Shown here piece by piece: positions 17,557 to 27,460 of a stretch of DNA of 38,287 bases. Both the position numbers and the translations under genes were made by a program. Source of the DNA: SAR116 cluster bacterium AG-390-L20 (GTDB lineage: Bacteria > Pseudomonadota > Alphaproteobacteria > Puniceispirillales > Marisalimonadaceae). Numbering within the stretch: position 1 is the first letter of the stretch; every line of letters begins with the position of its first letter. The notes below the pieces were generated by a model. It saw nothing but the letters and a program-made list of their open reading frames with translations. It had not been told where the DNA came from and ran no database searches. The stretch is taken from contig QCHB01000016.1 of the NCBI GenBank assembly GCA_003278095.1, forward strand, positions 1-38,287, written 5' to 3'.

Positions 17557-19563
17557 TTATTTTCCCATCTTATTACTCATCCATTTAACAGTAATACTTC
17601 CAGTTAAAGGAACAACTTCTACAATCTTAACCTTTAATTTCTTTCCGACATTAAATTTATTACCACTACGTTCTCCAACTAATATTTGTTTTATTTGATC
17701 AAAATCATACCAGTCATTGGGAAGCTCTCTTATAGGAAGTAATGCGTCAGCAATACCATTATCTATAGACACAAAAACACCAAATTTATGTATTGATATT
17801 ATTGAGCAATCGACAATTTCATTTATCTTTTTTTGGTATAATAATGAGATATATCTGTCTACGGTTTTTCTTTCGGCAACGATTGCTTTCCTTTCGGTGT
17901 TTGAAATATGATCACATATTGATTTAAGGTCATTATTTTCATCTTTTTGAATTAAGGTTTTGTTAATTATTGAAATAATTTGTCTATGAACTAATAAATC
18001 AGCATACCTTCTTATAGGTGAGGTAAAATGAACATAGTTTTTTAGAGCTAAACCGAAATGTGATTTGTTTTTATTCTCGTATTTTGCTTGAGATTGACTT
18101 CGCAAGATTGATTGATTAACAAAATCATATTCAGGAGAACCTTTACTTTCATCTAAAATTTTATTCATCAATGAAGGATGAGGTACTTTACCAATTAAGA
18201 TTTTTGATAAAGGTTGTCCTACCAAATCTATCAATGATTTATATTTTTCTTGGCTTGGAGGTTCGTGAGATCGGTAAATTGATTGATTTGTTGCCTTATT
18301 TATTTCTTCAGCCGCAGCTACGTTTGCCAATATCATTAATTCTTCAATGATTTTATTACTTGTTACTCCATAAATATTTTTGATATCTTGAGGCCAACCA
18401 TCCTCATCAAATAAAATTTTCTTTTCAGGTAATTCTAGATTTAAAGCACCTCTTTTTTCTCTGGTATATTCCAAAATTTTATAAACATCGTAAAGAGACT
18501 TAATTACTTTTAAAATATTTGTTTCAATACTTTTATTTATAAATTTATTATTGATAATATTTCCAACTTCATTATAAGTCAGGCGTTTTTTTGAGTTAAT
18601 TATAGATCTGTAAAAAGAATGAGACTTTTTTAATCCATTCCTATCAAGAATAATTTCAACTGTTAAGCATGCTCGATCAAGATTGGGTTTAAGAGAGCAT
18701 AGGTTGTTTGACAACTCTTCAGGGAGCATTGGAATCACATAGTTGGGGAGATATACTGAATTTCCTCTAAGTCTAGCTTCTTTGTCAATATAAGAGTTTT
18801 CTTTAACAAAATGTGACACGTCAGCAATAGATATAAGAATACGCCATCCTTCTTTTTGAATTAATTGTTCCGCATAAACAGCATCATCAAAATCTTTTGC
18901 ATCTTCTCCATCTATTGTAACAAAGGACATTTCTCTTAAGTCCATTCGTGAATTTGTATCAATGATATCTAGTTTTTTAACTTCATGCTTTATATTAACA
19001 TCAAAATTATTCCTTAAGTCATGTTCTTTTATAGCAAGATAAGAAAAAACACTAGGATCTAAAGATGACCCAATAACTTCTAAAATTTCAGCATAAGTTT
19101 TTTGAACTCTAGTTTTAAATTTAAGCCTTTTGTTGGTTTTAATTTTTTTTATTTTTAATTTTTTTAAAACTTGTCCAGATGCAATCTGAGCTTTAACTAC
19201 ATCACCTTTTTTAATTAAAAGTTCTTTAGGTATTATTGGTTCAATAAATTCTTTACTTTGAATTCCTCTTTCTAAAACTTGAAGAATAAACTTATTTTTT
19301 GAACTCAATTTTACTTTTGCAAAAAAATATTTTCTATCAATTTCAATTTTTTTTATTATTTTGATTAATTTATATTTTTTATTTTTTGACTCTAATTCTA
19401 CTAATAGATGATCGTCAACGCTAAAACTTATGTTGTTTTTATTAAAAGGTATCTGTATTTTTTTTGATGGATGATTGCTTTCAGAAATTTTGCCAACTGC
19501 ATAGCCATCATCATCCAATGTTATTACTTTTAAAGATAAAATTTCTTTGTTAGTTAATTTCAA
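17557..19563 (-). CDS. rnr: Ribonuclease R, lacking the N-terminal helix-turn-helix domain
   Basis: This 668-residue RNB-family 3'-5' exoribonuclease degrades structured RNA. Cold-shock-like regions occupy the first 160 residues. The RNB catalytic block carries D218, D221, D224, D226 and D227 in TIDGEDAKDFDDAV. YLPNYVIPMLPEELSNNLCSL, FTSPIRRYADLLVHR and a C-terminal S1 domain (GVFVSIDNGIADALLPI, about 600-660) are typical. Most RNase R proteins run 730-810 residues and start with a winged-helix domain; that region is absent here, and only 52 bases separate the gene from topA. The only usable start is TTG, without a clear Shine-Dalgarno. RNase II is an alternative name, but gene order after topA favours RNase R. 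Confidence 0.9.
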   Translation of the reverse strand: MKLTNKEILSLKVITLDDDGYAVGKISESNHPSKKIQIPFNKNNISFSVDDHLLVELESKNKKYKLIKIIKKIEIDRKYFFAKVKLSSKNKFILQVLERGIQSKEFIEPIIPKELLIKKGDVVKAQIASGQVLKKLKIKKIKTNKRLKFKTRVQKTYAEILEVIGSSLDPSVFSYLAIKEHDLRNNFDVNIKHEVKKLDIIDTNSRMDLREMSFVTIDGEDAKDFDDAVYAEQLIQKEGWRILISIADVSHFVKENSYIDKEARLRGNSVYLPNYVIPMLPEELSNNLCSLKPNLDRACLTVEIILDRNGLKKSHSFYRSIINSKKRLTYNEVGNIINNKFINKSIETNILKVIKSLYDVYKILEYTREKRGALNLELPEKKILFDEDGWPQDIKNIYGVTSNKIIEELMILANVAAAEEINKATNQSIYRSHEPPSQEKYKSLIDLVGQPLSKILIGKVPHPSLMNKILDESKGSPEYDFVNQSILRSQSQAKYENKNKSHFGLALKNYVHFTSPIRRYADLLVHRQIISIINKTLIQKDENNDLKSICDHISNTERKAIVAERKTVDRYISLLYQKKINEIVDCSIISIHKFGVFVSIDNGIADALLPIRELPNDWYDFDQIKQILVGERSGNKFNVGKKLKVKIVEVVPLTGSITVKWMSNKMGK

Positions 19564-19615
19564 GCTATTAATATATCTTTATAATAATTATTAAAAAAAT
19601 TACCAAAATTTAACA

Positions 19616-22129
19616 TTATTTTTTCTTAGTGAGCTTCTTTTTTGGTCTAGGAGGTTTTGCTGCTTTTGCAATTATTAATTCTATTGCTTGTTCAAGTTTA
19701 ATCTCTTCGAGAGATACAGATTTTGGCAAAGTAGCCCTAATTTTATTATATTCAACATATGGTCCAAATCTTCCTGATTTTGCTAGTACTTTACCATTAC
19801 CGTCAGGATGGTCACCTAAAACTTTGCCTAGTTTATTACTGTTTTCACCTATCAAAACCACAGCATGATTTAAACCAATATTTATTACAGTTTCATCAGC
19901 CGGTATACTTATAAAATTTATATCATATTTTAAATAGGGGCCATATCTCCCAATTCCTGCAGAGATATCTTTACCGGTTTCTGGATGTTTACCTATTAGT
20001 CTTGGTAAAGAAAGGAATGCAAGAGCTTTTTGAAGATCAATTCCCTGGGCGTCTACCAATTTAGGAATACTCGTTCTTTTGGGTTTTTTCTCTTCACCTA
20101 ATTGAAGATAAATACCATAGGGACCTTTTTTGATTATGGCGTTTAGACCACTTTCAGGGTCAACACCTAATACACCGTCATTTTCTGGCATAAACGTATT
20201 GTTGGCATCATTCTCCTCTTTGCTTTGATTACTTGCAATTTGTTTAGTGAATTTACATTCAGGATAATTTGAACATCCAATAAAAGCGCCATATTTTCCA
20301 AGCTCTAAACCTAATTTTCCATTAGAGCAAGTAGGACATTTTTTGTTTGGTTGGCCATCATTATTTAAATTTTCGTTAGGAAAAAATAAATCTGATAGTT
20401 CGTTTTCTAGAGCCTCAAGAATTTTGTCTCTTTCTAAGTCCGACATTTTATTTAAATGTGGCTTAAATCCATCCCAAAACTCTTCTAACAATTTTTTGTA
20501 ATTTAACTTTCCATCTGACACTTTATCTAACTTTTTTTCTAAATCAGCGGTAAAATCATATTCTATATATTGACCAAAGAAATTATTTAAAAAGGCAGTG
20601 AGAATTCTTCCTCGTTCTTGGGGTAAATGTTTACCTTTTTCTTTTTCAACATAACTTCTATTTATAAGAACTTGTAGGATAGATGCGTATGTAGAAGGTC
20701 TTCCAATACCTAACTCTTCCATTTTTTTTATAAGGCTTGCATCTGTATATCTTGGAGGAGGTTGAGTAAAATGTTGTTCTCCATCAGCCTTTTGTAGATC
20801 AACTTTATCATTTTCTACTAATTTTGGTAATATTTTATCGTCTTCTCTATCCCTATAAATAAAAAAACCTGGGAAAGATACTTGTGATCCATTTGCTCGA
20901 AAAACAATAGTCATATCTTTATTTGAAATATCAGCTGAAGTTTCATCTAGCTCAGCTGATTGCATTTGACTTGAAATAGTTCTTTTCCAAATCAATTCAT
21001 AAAGTTTTAATTGTTCTGTATCTAAGTATTGCGACATATTCTCTGGATCACGTGAAATTGATGTTGGCCTAATTGCTTCATGAGCTTCTTGGGCATTAGC
21101 CGCTTTAGATTTATATACTCTTGGTATTTGAGGAATATAATCTTTACCATGACGGTTTATTATTTCTTCTCGTAATTCTTCAATAGCTTGAGAACTTAAT
21201 TGGACACCATCTGTTCTCATATAAGTTATTAAACCAGTCGTTTCACTCCCAATATTTATACCTTCATATAATTTTTGGGCTATTCTCATTGTTCTTGACG
21301 CACCAAAACCTAATTTGTTTGAAGCTTCTTGCTGAAGTGTTGAAGTAGTGAAAGGAGCCAAAGGATTCCGTTTAACTTGCTTACTAACAATTTTAGTTAT
21401 ATTAAATGAAGATTTTCTAATTTTATCTAAAGCTTTATTAGCTTCGTCTTCATGTTTAATATCCATTTTGGCTAATTTTTTACTATCAAGTATAAACAGC
21501 CTTGCTAGGAATTTTTCATTATTATTGTTTAAAAAAATCGAAGATATCGACCAATATTCTTCAATATTAAACTTTTCAATCTCAATTTCTCTTTCGCAGA
21601 TAAGTTTCAATGCAACAGATTGAACTCTGCCTGCAGATTTTGAGCCTGGAAGCTTTCTCCATAATATTGGAGAAATTGAAAAGCCAATCAAATGATCTAA
21701 AGCTCTCCTTGCTAAATAGGCTTCAACCAACTCTGAATTAATTTTTCTAGGTTTTTTCATTGCGTCTAAAACAGCATTTTTTGTTATTTCATTAAAAACA
21801 ACTCTTTCTACTGGTTTACCCAAAATAGTTTTTTTAGAATCTAAAATTTCTTTCAAATGCCAACTAATAGCTTCTCCCTCTCTGTCAGGATCTGTAGCTA
21901 AAATTAATCTATCAGCAGATTTTAACTCCCCAATAATTTCTTTAATAACTTTTTCTTTATCTTTATGCATTTCCCATGACATTTTAAAATTATCGTCAGG
22001 AAGAACTGCTCCATCCTTAGATGGTAAATCTCTTATGTGGCCAACAGATGCAATTACCTTGTAGTCATTTCCAAGATATTTATTAATAGTTTGAGCTTTT
22101 GCTGGAGATTCAACTATTACTAATTTCAT
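19616..22129 (-). CDS. topA: DNA topoisomerase I
   Basis: This 837-residue type IA topoisomerase relaxes negative supercoils. The Toprim domain opens with LVIVESPAKAQTI and has the metal-binding ATDPDREGEAISWH at about 78-91. The active-site tyrosine is Tyr303 in ITYMRTDG. One four-cysteine zinc ribbon (CPTCSNGKLG ... GCSNYPEC) lies at about 595-625. It is followed by several topo C-terminal repeats with KYGAF, GRYGPYLKY and GRFGPYVEYN, and a lysine-rich tail. Fewer zinc ribbons than in enterobacterial TopA is normal in alphaproteobacteria. In relatives dprA commonly lies between plsY and topA; here there is only an 89-base spacer. Confidence 0.98.
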   Translation of the reverse strand: MKLVIVESPAKAQTINKYLGNDYKVIASVGHIRDLPSKDGAVLPDDNFKMSWEMHKDKEKVIKEIIGELKSADRLILATDPDREGEAISWHLKEILDSKKTILGKPVERVVFNEITKNAVLDAMKKPRKINSELVEAYLARRALDHLIGFSISPILWRKLPGSKSAGRVQSVALKLICEREIEIEKFNIEEYWSISSIFLNNNNEKFLARLFILDSKKLAKMDIKHEDEANKALDKIRKSSFNITKIVSKQVKRNPLAPFTTSTLQQEASNKLGFGASRTMRIAQKLYEGINIGSETTGLITYMRTDGVQLSSQAIEELREEIINRHGKDYIPQIPRVYKSKAANAQEAHEAIRPTSISRDPENMSQYLDTEQLKLYELIWKRTISSQMQSAELDETSADISNKDMTIVFRANGSQVSFPGFFIYRDREDDKILPKLVENDKVDLQKADGEQHFTQPPPRYTDASLIKKMEELGIGRPSTYASILQVLINRSYVEKEKGKHLPQERGRILTAFLNNFFGQYIEYDFTADLEKKLDKVSDGKLNYKKLLEEFWDGFKPHLNKMSDLERDKILEALENELSDLFFPNENLNNDGQPNKKCPTCSNGKLGLELGKYGAFIGCSNYPECKFTKQIASNQSKEENDANNTFMPENDGVLGVDPESGLNAIIKKGPYGIYLQLGEEKKPKRTSIPKLVDAQGIDLQKALAFLSLPRLIGKHPETGKDISAGIGRYGPYLKYDINFISIPADETVINIGLNHAVVLIGENSNKLGKVLGDHPDGNGKVLAKSGRFGPYVEYNKIRATLPKSVSLEEIKLEQAIELIIAKAAKPPRPKKKLTKKK

Positions 22130-22218
22130 TTGTTTTTAGCCTTAATATATTAAAATTTTAAATTATATTATTTAAGTGCAGATAACACTACTTTTACAAA
22201 ATAACAATAATTATGTTT

Positions 22219-22845
22219 TTATATCTTAGCTTCTGATCCATTTAGTAATCTCTTTATATTTTCTCTATGTTGTAAGTAACAAATTAATGAAATCAAAACA
22301 GAAGCTATAAAAAATGATTTTTCAGAAGTGAAGAAAAACATTGAAATTGGAATAAATAAATATGAAATCAATGCCGACAAAGAGCTTATTCTAAATAATT
22401 TTGCAATTGAGACCCATATCAAAAGTGCTGTCACTCCAACATACATATTAAGAAAAATTATAGTGCCAAAACCAGTTGCAACACCTTTACCACCTTTAAA
22501 ATTTAACCATATTGGGAAACAATGTCCAATTACAGCAGATACAGCAACTAAAGATTGAAAAAGATTAATATTGTTAGTCAAATGAAATTCTATAAAACTT
22601 GGAGAAAGACTTACAACATAGATAGCAAGCCCACCTTTGGCACCGTCTAGAATCAGTGTCAAGAGTGCTATTTTTTTATTTCCAGTTCTTAATACATTTG
22701 TGGCACCAATATTTCCACTTCCAATTTTTCTTATATCACCTAAACCAGATAGTTTAGAAAGTAATAAACCAAATGGTATTGATCCCATAAAATATCCAAA
22801 AAGGAAAACACTTAAAAAAAGTAAATGACTATGATCAAAAATCAT
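22219..22845 (-). CDS. plsY: Glycerol-3-phosphate acyltransferase PlsY
   Basis: This 208-residue polytopic membrane protein transfers the acyl group of acyl-phosphate to glycerol-3-phosphate, the first step of phospholipid synthesis. The three conserved loops are present: GSIPFGLLLS, GSGNIGATNVLRT with DGAKGG, and HCFPIWLNFKGGKGVATGFG. Length is normal. Its ATG overlaps the pyrC stop by four bases (ATGA), so translation is probably coupled to pyrC. The pyrB-pyrC-plsY order is standard for alphaproteobacteria. Confidence 0.97.
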   Translation of the reverse strand: MIFDHSHLLFLSVFLFGYFMGSIPFGLLLSKLSGLGDIRKIGSGNIGATNVLRTGNKKIALLTLILDGAKGGLAIYVVSLSPSFIEFHLTNNINLFQSLVAVSAVIGHCFPIWLNFKGGKGVATGFGTIIFLNMYVGVTALLIWVSIAKLFRISSLSALISYLFIPISMFFFTSEKSFFIASVLISLICYLQHRENIKRLLNGSEAKI

Positions 22846-24167
22846 TTTATAATTTTATCTTTAAGTATTTGGTTTATATGTGCTACGTGACCATTAATAA
22901 ATGTGCCCAGAATTTTTCCTTTTATTTTTCTACGATCAAAGGGTGTAGGACTAGTTTTTAAATTATTTTGATTTATCACATCAGGACAATTCTCATCAAA
23001 AATTATAAAATCAGCAAGTCCGTCTTTTTCTATACTTGGCTTTTTCATTTTGAGTACATTTGCTGGATTAATAGTTAATAATGAAATTGCCTTATTTAAG
23101 TCTATAATTTTTTTATGTACTAACTCTAGCGTCATCAAAAATAAAGTTTCTATTCCAGATGCTCCAACGGACGCAGCTGAAAAAGGTTGTGCTTTTGTAT
23201 CTTTTGATCGAGCTCTATGATCGGAAGCAATGGCATCAATTGTTCCATCTTGAATGCCTTCAATTACTGCTAATCTGTCATCTTCTTTTCTTAGTGGAGG
23301 AGACAATTTAAACGCTGTGTTATAACTTAATAAAGAAGTTTCATTTAAAGCAAAATAAGGTGGAGCAGTATCACATGTAACTTTAAGACCTGTTTTCTTC
23401 GCTTCTCTGATTACATTGATTGAATCTCGTGTTGATATATGAGCAACATGATAACTAGCCCCTGTTAATTTAGCTAATCTTATATCTCTCTCAACTATAA
23501 TAACTTCTGCACATGAAGGTATACCAATTAAACCTAGACGAGTGGAAATTTCGCCTTCATTCATTTCACCGTTAATTAATGTAGTTGATGCTTTGTTTAA
23601 TCCAGATAAATCTTCATCTTCTGCATGTTGAATAATTGGACGATTAATCATAGCTGCATAACTCATTAAACGTCTCATAACTAAACTATTTTTTATACTT
23701 TTATTTCCATTTGTAAAACCAATGGCCCCCATTTCTGACATAAGACCTATTTCACTCATTTCTAAACCGTAATTGTCTTTAGTGGCAGCACCATAGATAT
23801 TTACTTTAGTAAGGTTAGGATTTTCAGACTGTCTTTTAATATGATCTATTATTGACGGGTTATTTAATTTAGGAGTTTGATTTGGAAGGATTACCATCGA
23901 AGTAATGCCATTTTCAGCGGCAATTTTTTGAATAGCTGTCAAATTTTCAGTTTTTCCAATATTAACTCGCATGTCTATTAGTCCAGGCGACATAGTTAAA
24001 CCATTACAATCATAGATATTAATTTGTCTATCTTGATGTGAAACTTCAGTTTTAAAATCCTTACAAATTGAAAAAATTTTGTCATTACAAATAATGACAT
24101 CTGAGATATCATTAAAACTTGTTTTAGGATTTAACACTTTGACTGATTTTAAAACTGTAAAGGTCAT
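22842..24167 (-). CDS. pyrC: Dihydroorotase-like protein without the metal-binding HxH motif
   Basis: This 441-residue protein of the dihydroorotase/amidohydrolase superfamily lies between pyrB and plsY. Family landmarks are MSPGLIDMRVNIG (residues 59-71), QHAEDEDLSG, YHVAHISTRDS, and SDHRARSKDTKAQPF. In catalytic dihydroorotases the first motif is D-x-H-x-H; here both histidines are replaced (R67, N69), and the late SDHAPH-type motif is SDHRARS. Proteins of this kind next to pyrB are often non-catalytic partners that stabilise aspartate carbamoyltransferase, as PyrX does in Pseudomonas. I infer the same role, so a true dihydroorotase should be encoded elsewhere. The gene starts two bases after pyrB. 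Confidence 0.85.
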   Translation of the reverse strand: MTFTVLKSVKVLNPKTSFNDISDVIICNDKIFSICKDFKTEVSHQDRQINIYDCNGLTMSPGLIDMRVNIGKTENLTAIQKIAAENGITSMVILPNQTPKLNNPSIIDHIKRQSENPNLTKVNIYGAATKDNYGLEMSEIGLMSEMGAIGFTNGNKSIKNSLVMRRLMSYAAMINRPIIQHAEDEDLSGLNKASTTLINGEMNEGEISTRLGLIGIPSCAEVIIVERDIRLAKLTGASYHVAHISTRDSINVIREAKKTGLKVTCDTAPPYFALNETSLLSYNTAFKLSPPLRKEDDRLAVIEGIQDGTIDAIASDHRARSKDTKAQPFSAASVGASGIETLFLMTLELVHKKIIDLNKAISLLTINPANVLKMKKPSIEKDGLADFIIFDENCPDVINQNNLKTSPTPFDRRKIKGKILGTFINGHVAHINQILKDKIIK

Positions 24168-24169
24168 TT

Positions 24170-25153
24170 TTAATTTTTCATCATATTATTTTTTGTATGA
24201 TTTAAAGCCTCAATGATAGACATTCTTACTGCTACGCCCATTTCAACTTGAGTTTTGATTAAACTTCTATTTGTATCATCAGCCAGTACAGATGCAATTT
24301 CTACTCCTCGGTTCATTGGACCTGGGTGCATAATAACAGCGTTAGGGTTGGCTAGAGCAAGCTTTGCCTCGTCAAGGCCGAAAAACTTAAAATATTCTCT
24401 CTCAGAGGGATTTTCAGTTCCTGTCATTCTTTCATTTTGTAAACGTAAAAGCATAACCACATCAGCATCTCTGATACCCATTTTCATGTTACTAAAACAC
24501 TTCACACCTAAATTTTCTAAATTTGAGGGCATTAATGTGGAAGGAGCAACACATCTTACCTCTGCTCCCATTGTTGTCAATAAATGTATATTTGATCTTG
24601 CCACTCTACTATTAGCTATATCTCCGCATATACTAATTTTTAATCCGTCTAGATAACCTACTCTTCTTTTTATGGTAAGAGCGTCTAAAAGAGCTTGTGT
24701 AGGATGTTCGTGTCTACCATCTCCAGCATTTATAATGCTACAATTTAAATAATCAGCAAATAATAGCGGAGCACCACTGTGAGGATGTCTGACTATTAAT
24801 AAATCTGGCTTCATAGCATTTAATGTGCTCGCAGTATCCAGCAAACTTTCTCCCTTTTTAATAGATGAATTTACAAGTGATATATTAATCACTTCTGCAC
24901 CAAGTCTTCTTGCAGCAAGTTCAAATGAGACTCTTGTACGAGTTGAGTTCTCAAAAAATACATTAAGTACCACGTAACCTTGAATTACTTTTGTATTAGT
25001 ATGTCTATCTAAATTTGCAAAATAATCAGCTCTTTCAATCAATTTCTGGATTTCAGACTTTTCCATTCCTTCAATGGCTAATAGATGATTTGATGATAAT
25101 TTTACAGGAGAAGAAAAGAAGCTTTTGTTCTTATTTTTTTTTAATTCATTCAT
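24170..25153 (-). CDS. pyrB: Aspartate carbamoyltransferase catalytic subunit
   Basis: This 327-residue enzyme condenses carbamoyl phosphate with aspartate, the committed step of pyrimidine synthesis. The carbamoyl-phosphate site FENSTRTRVSFELAARRLG lies at 67-85. RHPHSGAP, HEHPTQALLD, the aspartate-site VVMLLRLQNERM, and MHPGPMNRG are all intact. Length is typical. No pyrI regulatory subunit is nearby, which fits association with the adjacent dihydroorotase-like protein. It is followed by pyrC after two bases and preceded by ruvX with a 13-base gap, so all four genes may be one transcript. Confidence 0.98.
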   Translation of the reverse strand: MNELKKNKNKSFFSSPVKLSSNHLLAIEGMEKSEIQKLIERADYFANLDRHTNTKVIQGYVVLNVFFENSTRTRVSFELAARRLGAEVINISLVNSSIKKGESLLDTASTLNAMKPDLLIVRHPHSGAPLLFADYLNCSIINAGDGRHEHPTQALLDALTIKRRVGYLDGLKISICGDIANSRVARSNIHLLTTMGAEVRCVAPSTLMPSNLENLGVKCFSNMKMGIRDADVVMLLRLQNERMTGTENPSEREYFKFFGLDEAKLALANPNAVIMHPGPMNRGVEIASVLADDTNRSLIKTQVEMGVAVRMSIIEALNHTKNNMMKN

Positions 25154-25166
25154 TAAAAATATCTTA

Positions 25167-25634
25167 CTACATCTTTTTTTGTAATCCGTCTAGTGCAGTT
25201 TGTAATATCCAACATGCAGCAAGTTGATCTGTTCTAACACTTCTTTTCTTCCTAGTCATATCTTCCATGATCATTGGTCTTTCAATTGCCATAGTAGACA
25301 TTCTTTCGTCTTGAAAAAAAATTGGTAAATCTTTAACTCTCAAAATACTTTTTGTGAAATCACGAACAGAATCACATCTTGGCCCCAGACTTCCATCCAT
25401 ATTTAATGGCCAACCCATAATTAAACCTGCAATATCGTAATACTTAAATATTGATAATAGTTCATTTATGTCAGATGCAAGTTTTTTTCGCTTAATTGTT
25501 TTAATTGGTGAAGCAACAGTTAGATCAGTGTTACTCACTGCAATTCCTAGTGTTTTTGTTCCTGGATCAATGCCTATAAGCCTTTTTTTTGGCAAAATAT
25601 TTAACAAAAATTCATCAAGCTTGAAGATAGGCAT
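25167..25634 (-). CDS. ruvX: RuvX/YqgF family nuclease (pre-16S rRNA processing / Holliday junction resolvase-like)
   Basis: This 155-residue RNase H-fold protein starts its fold with LIGIDPGTKTLGIAVSN, carrying the first catalytic aspartate. LIMGWPLNMDGSLGPRCDSVRDF, FQDERMSTMAIE and a late RTDQLAACWILQ with the last acidic residue match YqgF/RuvX. In Escherichia coli the protein finishes the 5' end of 16S rRNA. It is encoded upstream of pyrB on the same strand and divergent from gatC across 60 bases, the common alphaproteobacterial arrangement. Confidence 0.95.
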   Translation of the reverse strand: MPIFKLDEFLLNILPKKRLIGIDPGTKTLGIAVSNTDLTVASPIKTIKRKKLASDINELLSIFKYYDIAGLIMGWPLNMDGSLGPRCDSVRDFTKSILRVKDLPIFFQDERMSTMAIERPMIMEDMTRKKRSVRTDQLAACWILQTALDGLQKKM

Positions 25635-25694
25635 AATTGATGCTAACAGATTTCCTTATTAATTAAAAATTATCAGTGAAATGAAAGATTAAAA

Positions 25695-25997
25695 ATGTCC
25701 AATAAAGAATCAATCGTTGATATTCCTACTGTAAACAAAATTGCTAGATTATCTCGTTTAAATATTCCAGAAGCTAGCAAACAAAATCTTACAAATGATT
25801 TAAATAATATACTAGGTTTTGTAGCACAATTAGACGAAGTCAATACTTCAGACGTAAAACCTTTAGCTTCCGTAACAGGACATAAGTTACCTCTAAGAAG
25901 CGATAAAGTAACGGACGGAAACATTGAAGATTTAGTTTTAAAAAATGCTCCTGAAAGTTCTAGCGGATTTTTTGTTGTTCCAAAGGTTATTGAATGA
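25695..25997 (+). CDS. gatC: Asp-tRNA(Asn)/Glu-tRNA(Gln) amidotransferase subunit C
   Basis: This 100-residue small subunit stabilises the GatA-GatB complex that amidates misacylated Glu-tRNA(Gln) or Asp-tRNA(Asn). [14 protein letters not shown] at the N-terminus, [25 protein letters not shown] and [12 protein letters not shown] are family signatures, and the C-terminus ends [10 protein letters not shown]. It is first in a tight gatC-gatA-gatB operon and its stop overlaps the gatA start (ATGATG). Confidence 0.97.
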   Translation: MSNKESIVDIPTVNKIARLSRLNIPEASKQNLTNDLNNILGFVAQLDEVNTSDVKPLASVTGHKLPLRSDKVTDGNIEDLVLKNAPESSSGFFVVPKVIE

Positions 25998-27460
25998 TGT
26001 CTGATTTACTCAAATTTGATTTATTAAGTGCGTCTATTGCTCTTAAGAATAAAGAATTTTCTTCATTAGAATTAACTAATGCTTACTTTAAAGCAATTGA
26101 ACAAACATCTGCATTAGGAGCTTATTTAGAAATTGTAAAAGATCATTCTATAAATATGGCAAAAGCATCAGACAAAAATTTTAAAAATGGAACTGCAAGA
26201 CCCCTAGAGGGTCTTCCGATTGGTGTGAAAGATATGTTTTGTACTAAAGATATTAAAACTACTGCATCTTCAAAAATACTTGAAAACTTTTGTCCTACTT
26301 ATGAAAGTACTGTTACTCAAAATCTTTGGGACGATGGAGCTGTTATGCTAGGTAAATTATCTTGCGATGAATTTGCAATGGGATCTAGTAACGAAACAGC
26401 TGCTAGAGGAAATGTTGTTAACCCATGGCTAAAAAATAGTAAAATGTCGCCAGGGGGGTCATCAGGCGGATCAGCTTCAGCAGTAGCTGCAAGGTCAGCA
26501 CTTGCTGCTACTGGTACAGATACAGGTGGATCAATCCGGCAACCAGCAGCATTTTGTGGTATCACTGGCTTGAAACCAACTTATGGTCGATGCTCAAGAT
26601 GGGGAATAGTTGCTTTTTCTTCTTCTTTAGATCAAGCAGGACCACTGACGAGGACTGTAAGTGATGCTGCTCTTATGCTTAATTCTATGGCTGGTCACGA
26701 CAAAAAAGATTCAACCTCGGCTAATTTAGAAATGCCTGATTTAATGAATTACTTAGATAAAGGAATAAGAGGAAAAAAAATAGGCATACCTAAAGAATAT
26801 ACTCAAGATGGTATTTCAGACGATATTGTCAAGTACTACGAAAAATCAATCAATTGGTTAAAAGAAGCTGGTGCAGAGATTTTGCTAGTTTCTTTACCCC
26901 ATACAAAGTATGCTTTACCTGTTTATTATATAATAGCTCCTGCTGAAGCCTCTAGTAATCTCGCTAGATATGATGGCGTAAGATATGGAAAAAGAAATGA
27001 AGCTGCAAGTCTAGATGAGATGTATGAAGTTACACGGGGTAATGGTTTTGGTGAAGAAGTAAAAAGAAGAATAATGATTGGAACGTATGTTCTATCGTCT
27101 GGATACTATGATGCATATTACCTTAAAGCTCAAAAAGTTAGGAGATTAATAAAAGAAGATTTCGACAATGTTTTTGAAGAGGTTGATTATATTTTAACTC
27201 CGTCAACACCAACAACTTCTTTTGAATTAGGTAAAAAACAAGACCCTTTAACTATGTACTTAAATGATATTTTTACGGTACCAGCGAGCTTGGCTGGTTT
27301 GCCAGGTATATCCTTACCCGTAGGTTTAGATAAATCAGGTTTACCTATTGGCATACAATTAATTGCAAACTCTTTTGATGAACCGGGTTTAATAAGTACA
27401 GCTAGAGTTTTAGAAAGAAGTGCTGAATTTAATTTTATAGCCGATGGAGCTGCAAAATGA
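25994..27460 (+). CDS. gatA: Asp-tRNA(Asn)/Glu-tRNA(Gln) amidotransferase subunit A
   Basis: This 488-residue amidase-signature enzyme releases ammonia from glutamine and channels it to GatB. The Ser-cisSer-Lys triad is visible as K79 (GVKDMF), S156 ([13 protein letters not shown]) and S180 ([16 protein letters not shown]). Length is typical. Two adjacent ATGs (25994 and 25997) overlap the gatC stop; either could be used. Its stop overlaps gatB by four bases. Confidence 0.98.
   Translation: MMSDLLKFDLLSASIALKNKEFSSLELTNAYFKAIEQTSALGAYLEIVKDHSINMAKASDKNFKNGTARPLEGLPIGVKDMFCTKDIKTTASSKILENFCPTYESTVTQNLWDDGAVMLGKLSCDEFAMGSSNETAARGNVVNPWLKNSKMSPGGSSGGSASAVAARSALAATGTDTGGSIRQPAAFCGITGLKPTYGRCSRWGIVAFSSSLDQAGPLTRTVSDAALMLNSMAGHDKKDSTSANLEMPDLMNYLDKGIRGKKIGIPKEYTQDGISDDIVKYYEKSINWLKEAGAEILLVSLPHTKYALPVYYIIAPAEASSNLARYDGVRYGKRNEAASLDEMYEVTRGNGFGEEVKRRIMIGTYVLSSGYYDAYYLKAQKVRRLIKEDFDNVFEEVDYILTPSTPTTSFELGKKQDPLTMYLNDIFTVPASLAGLPGISLPVGLDKSGLPIGIQLIANSFDEPGLISTARVLERSAEFNFIADGAAK

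Noticed and set aside
24255-24656. A 133-codon open frame on the plus strand inside pyrB
   Set aside because: It is the shadow of the conserved pyrB frame, with low-complexity translation and no family features.
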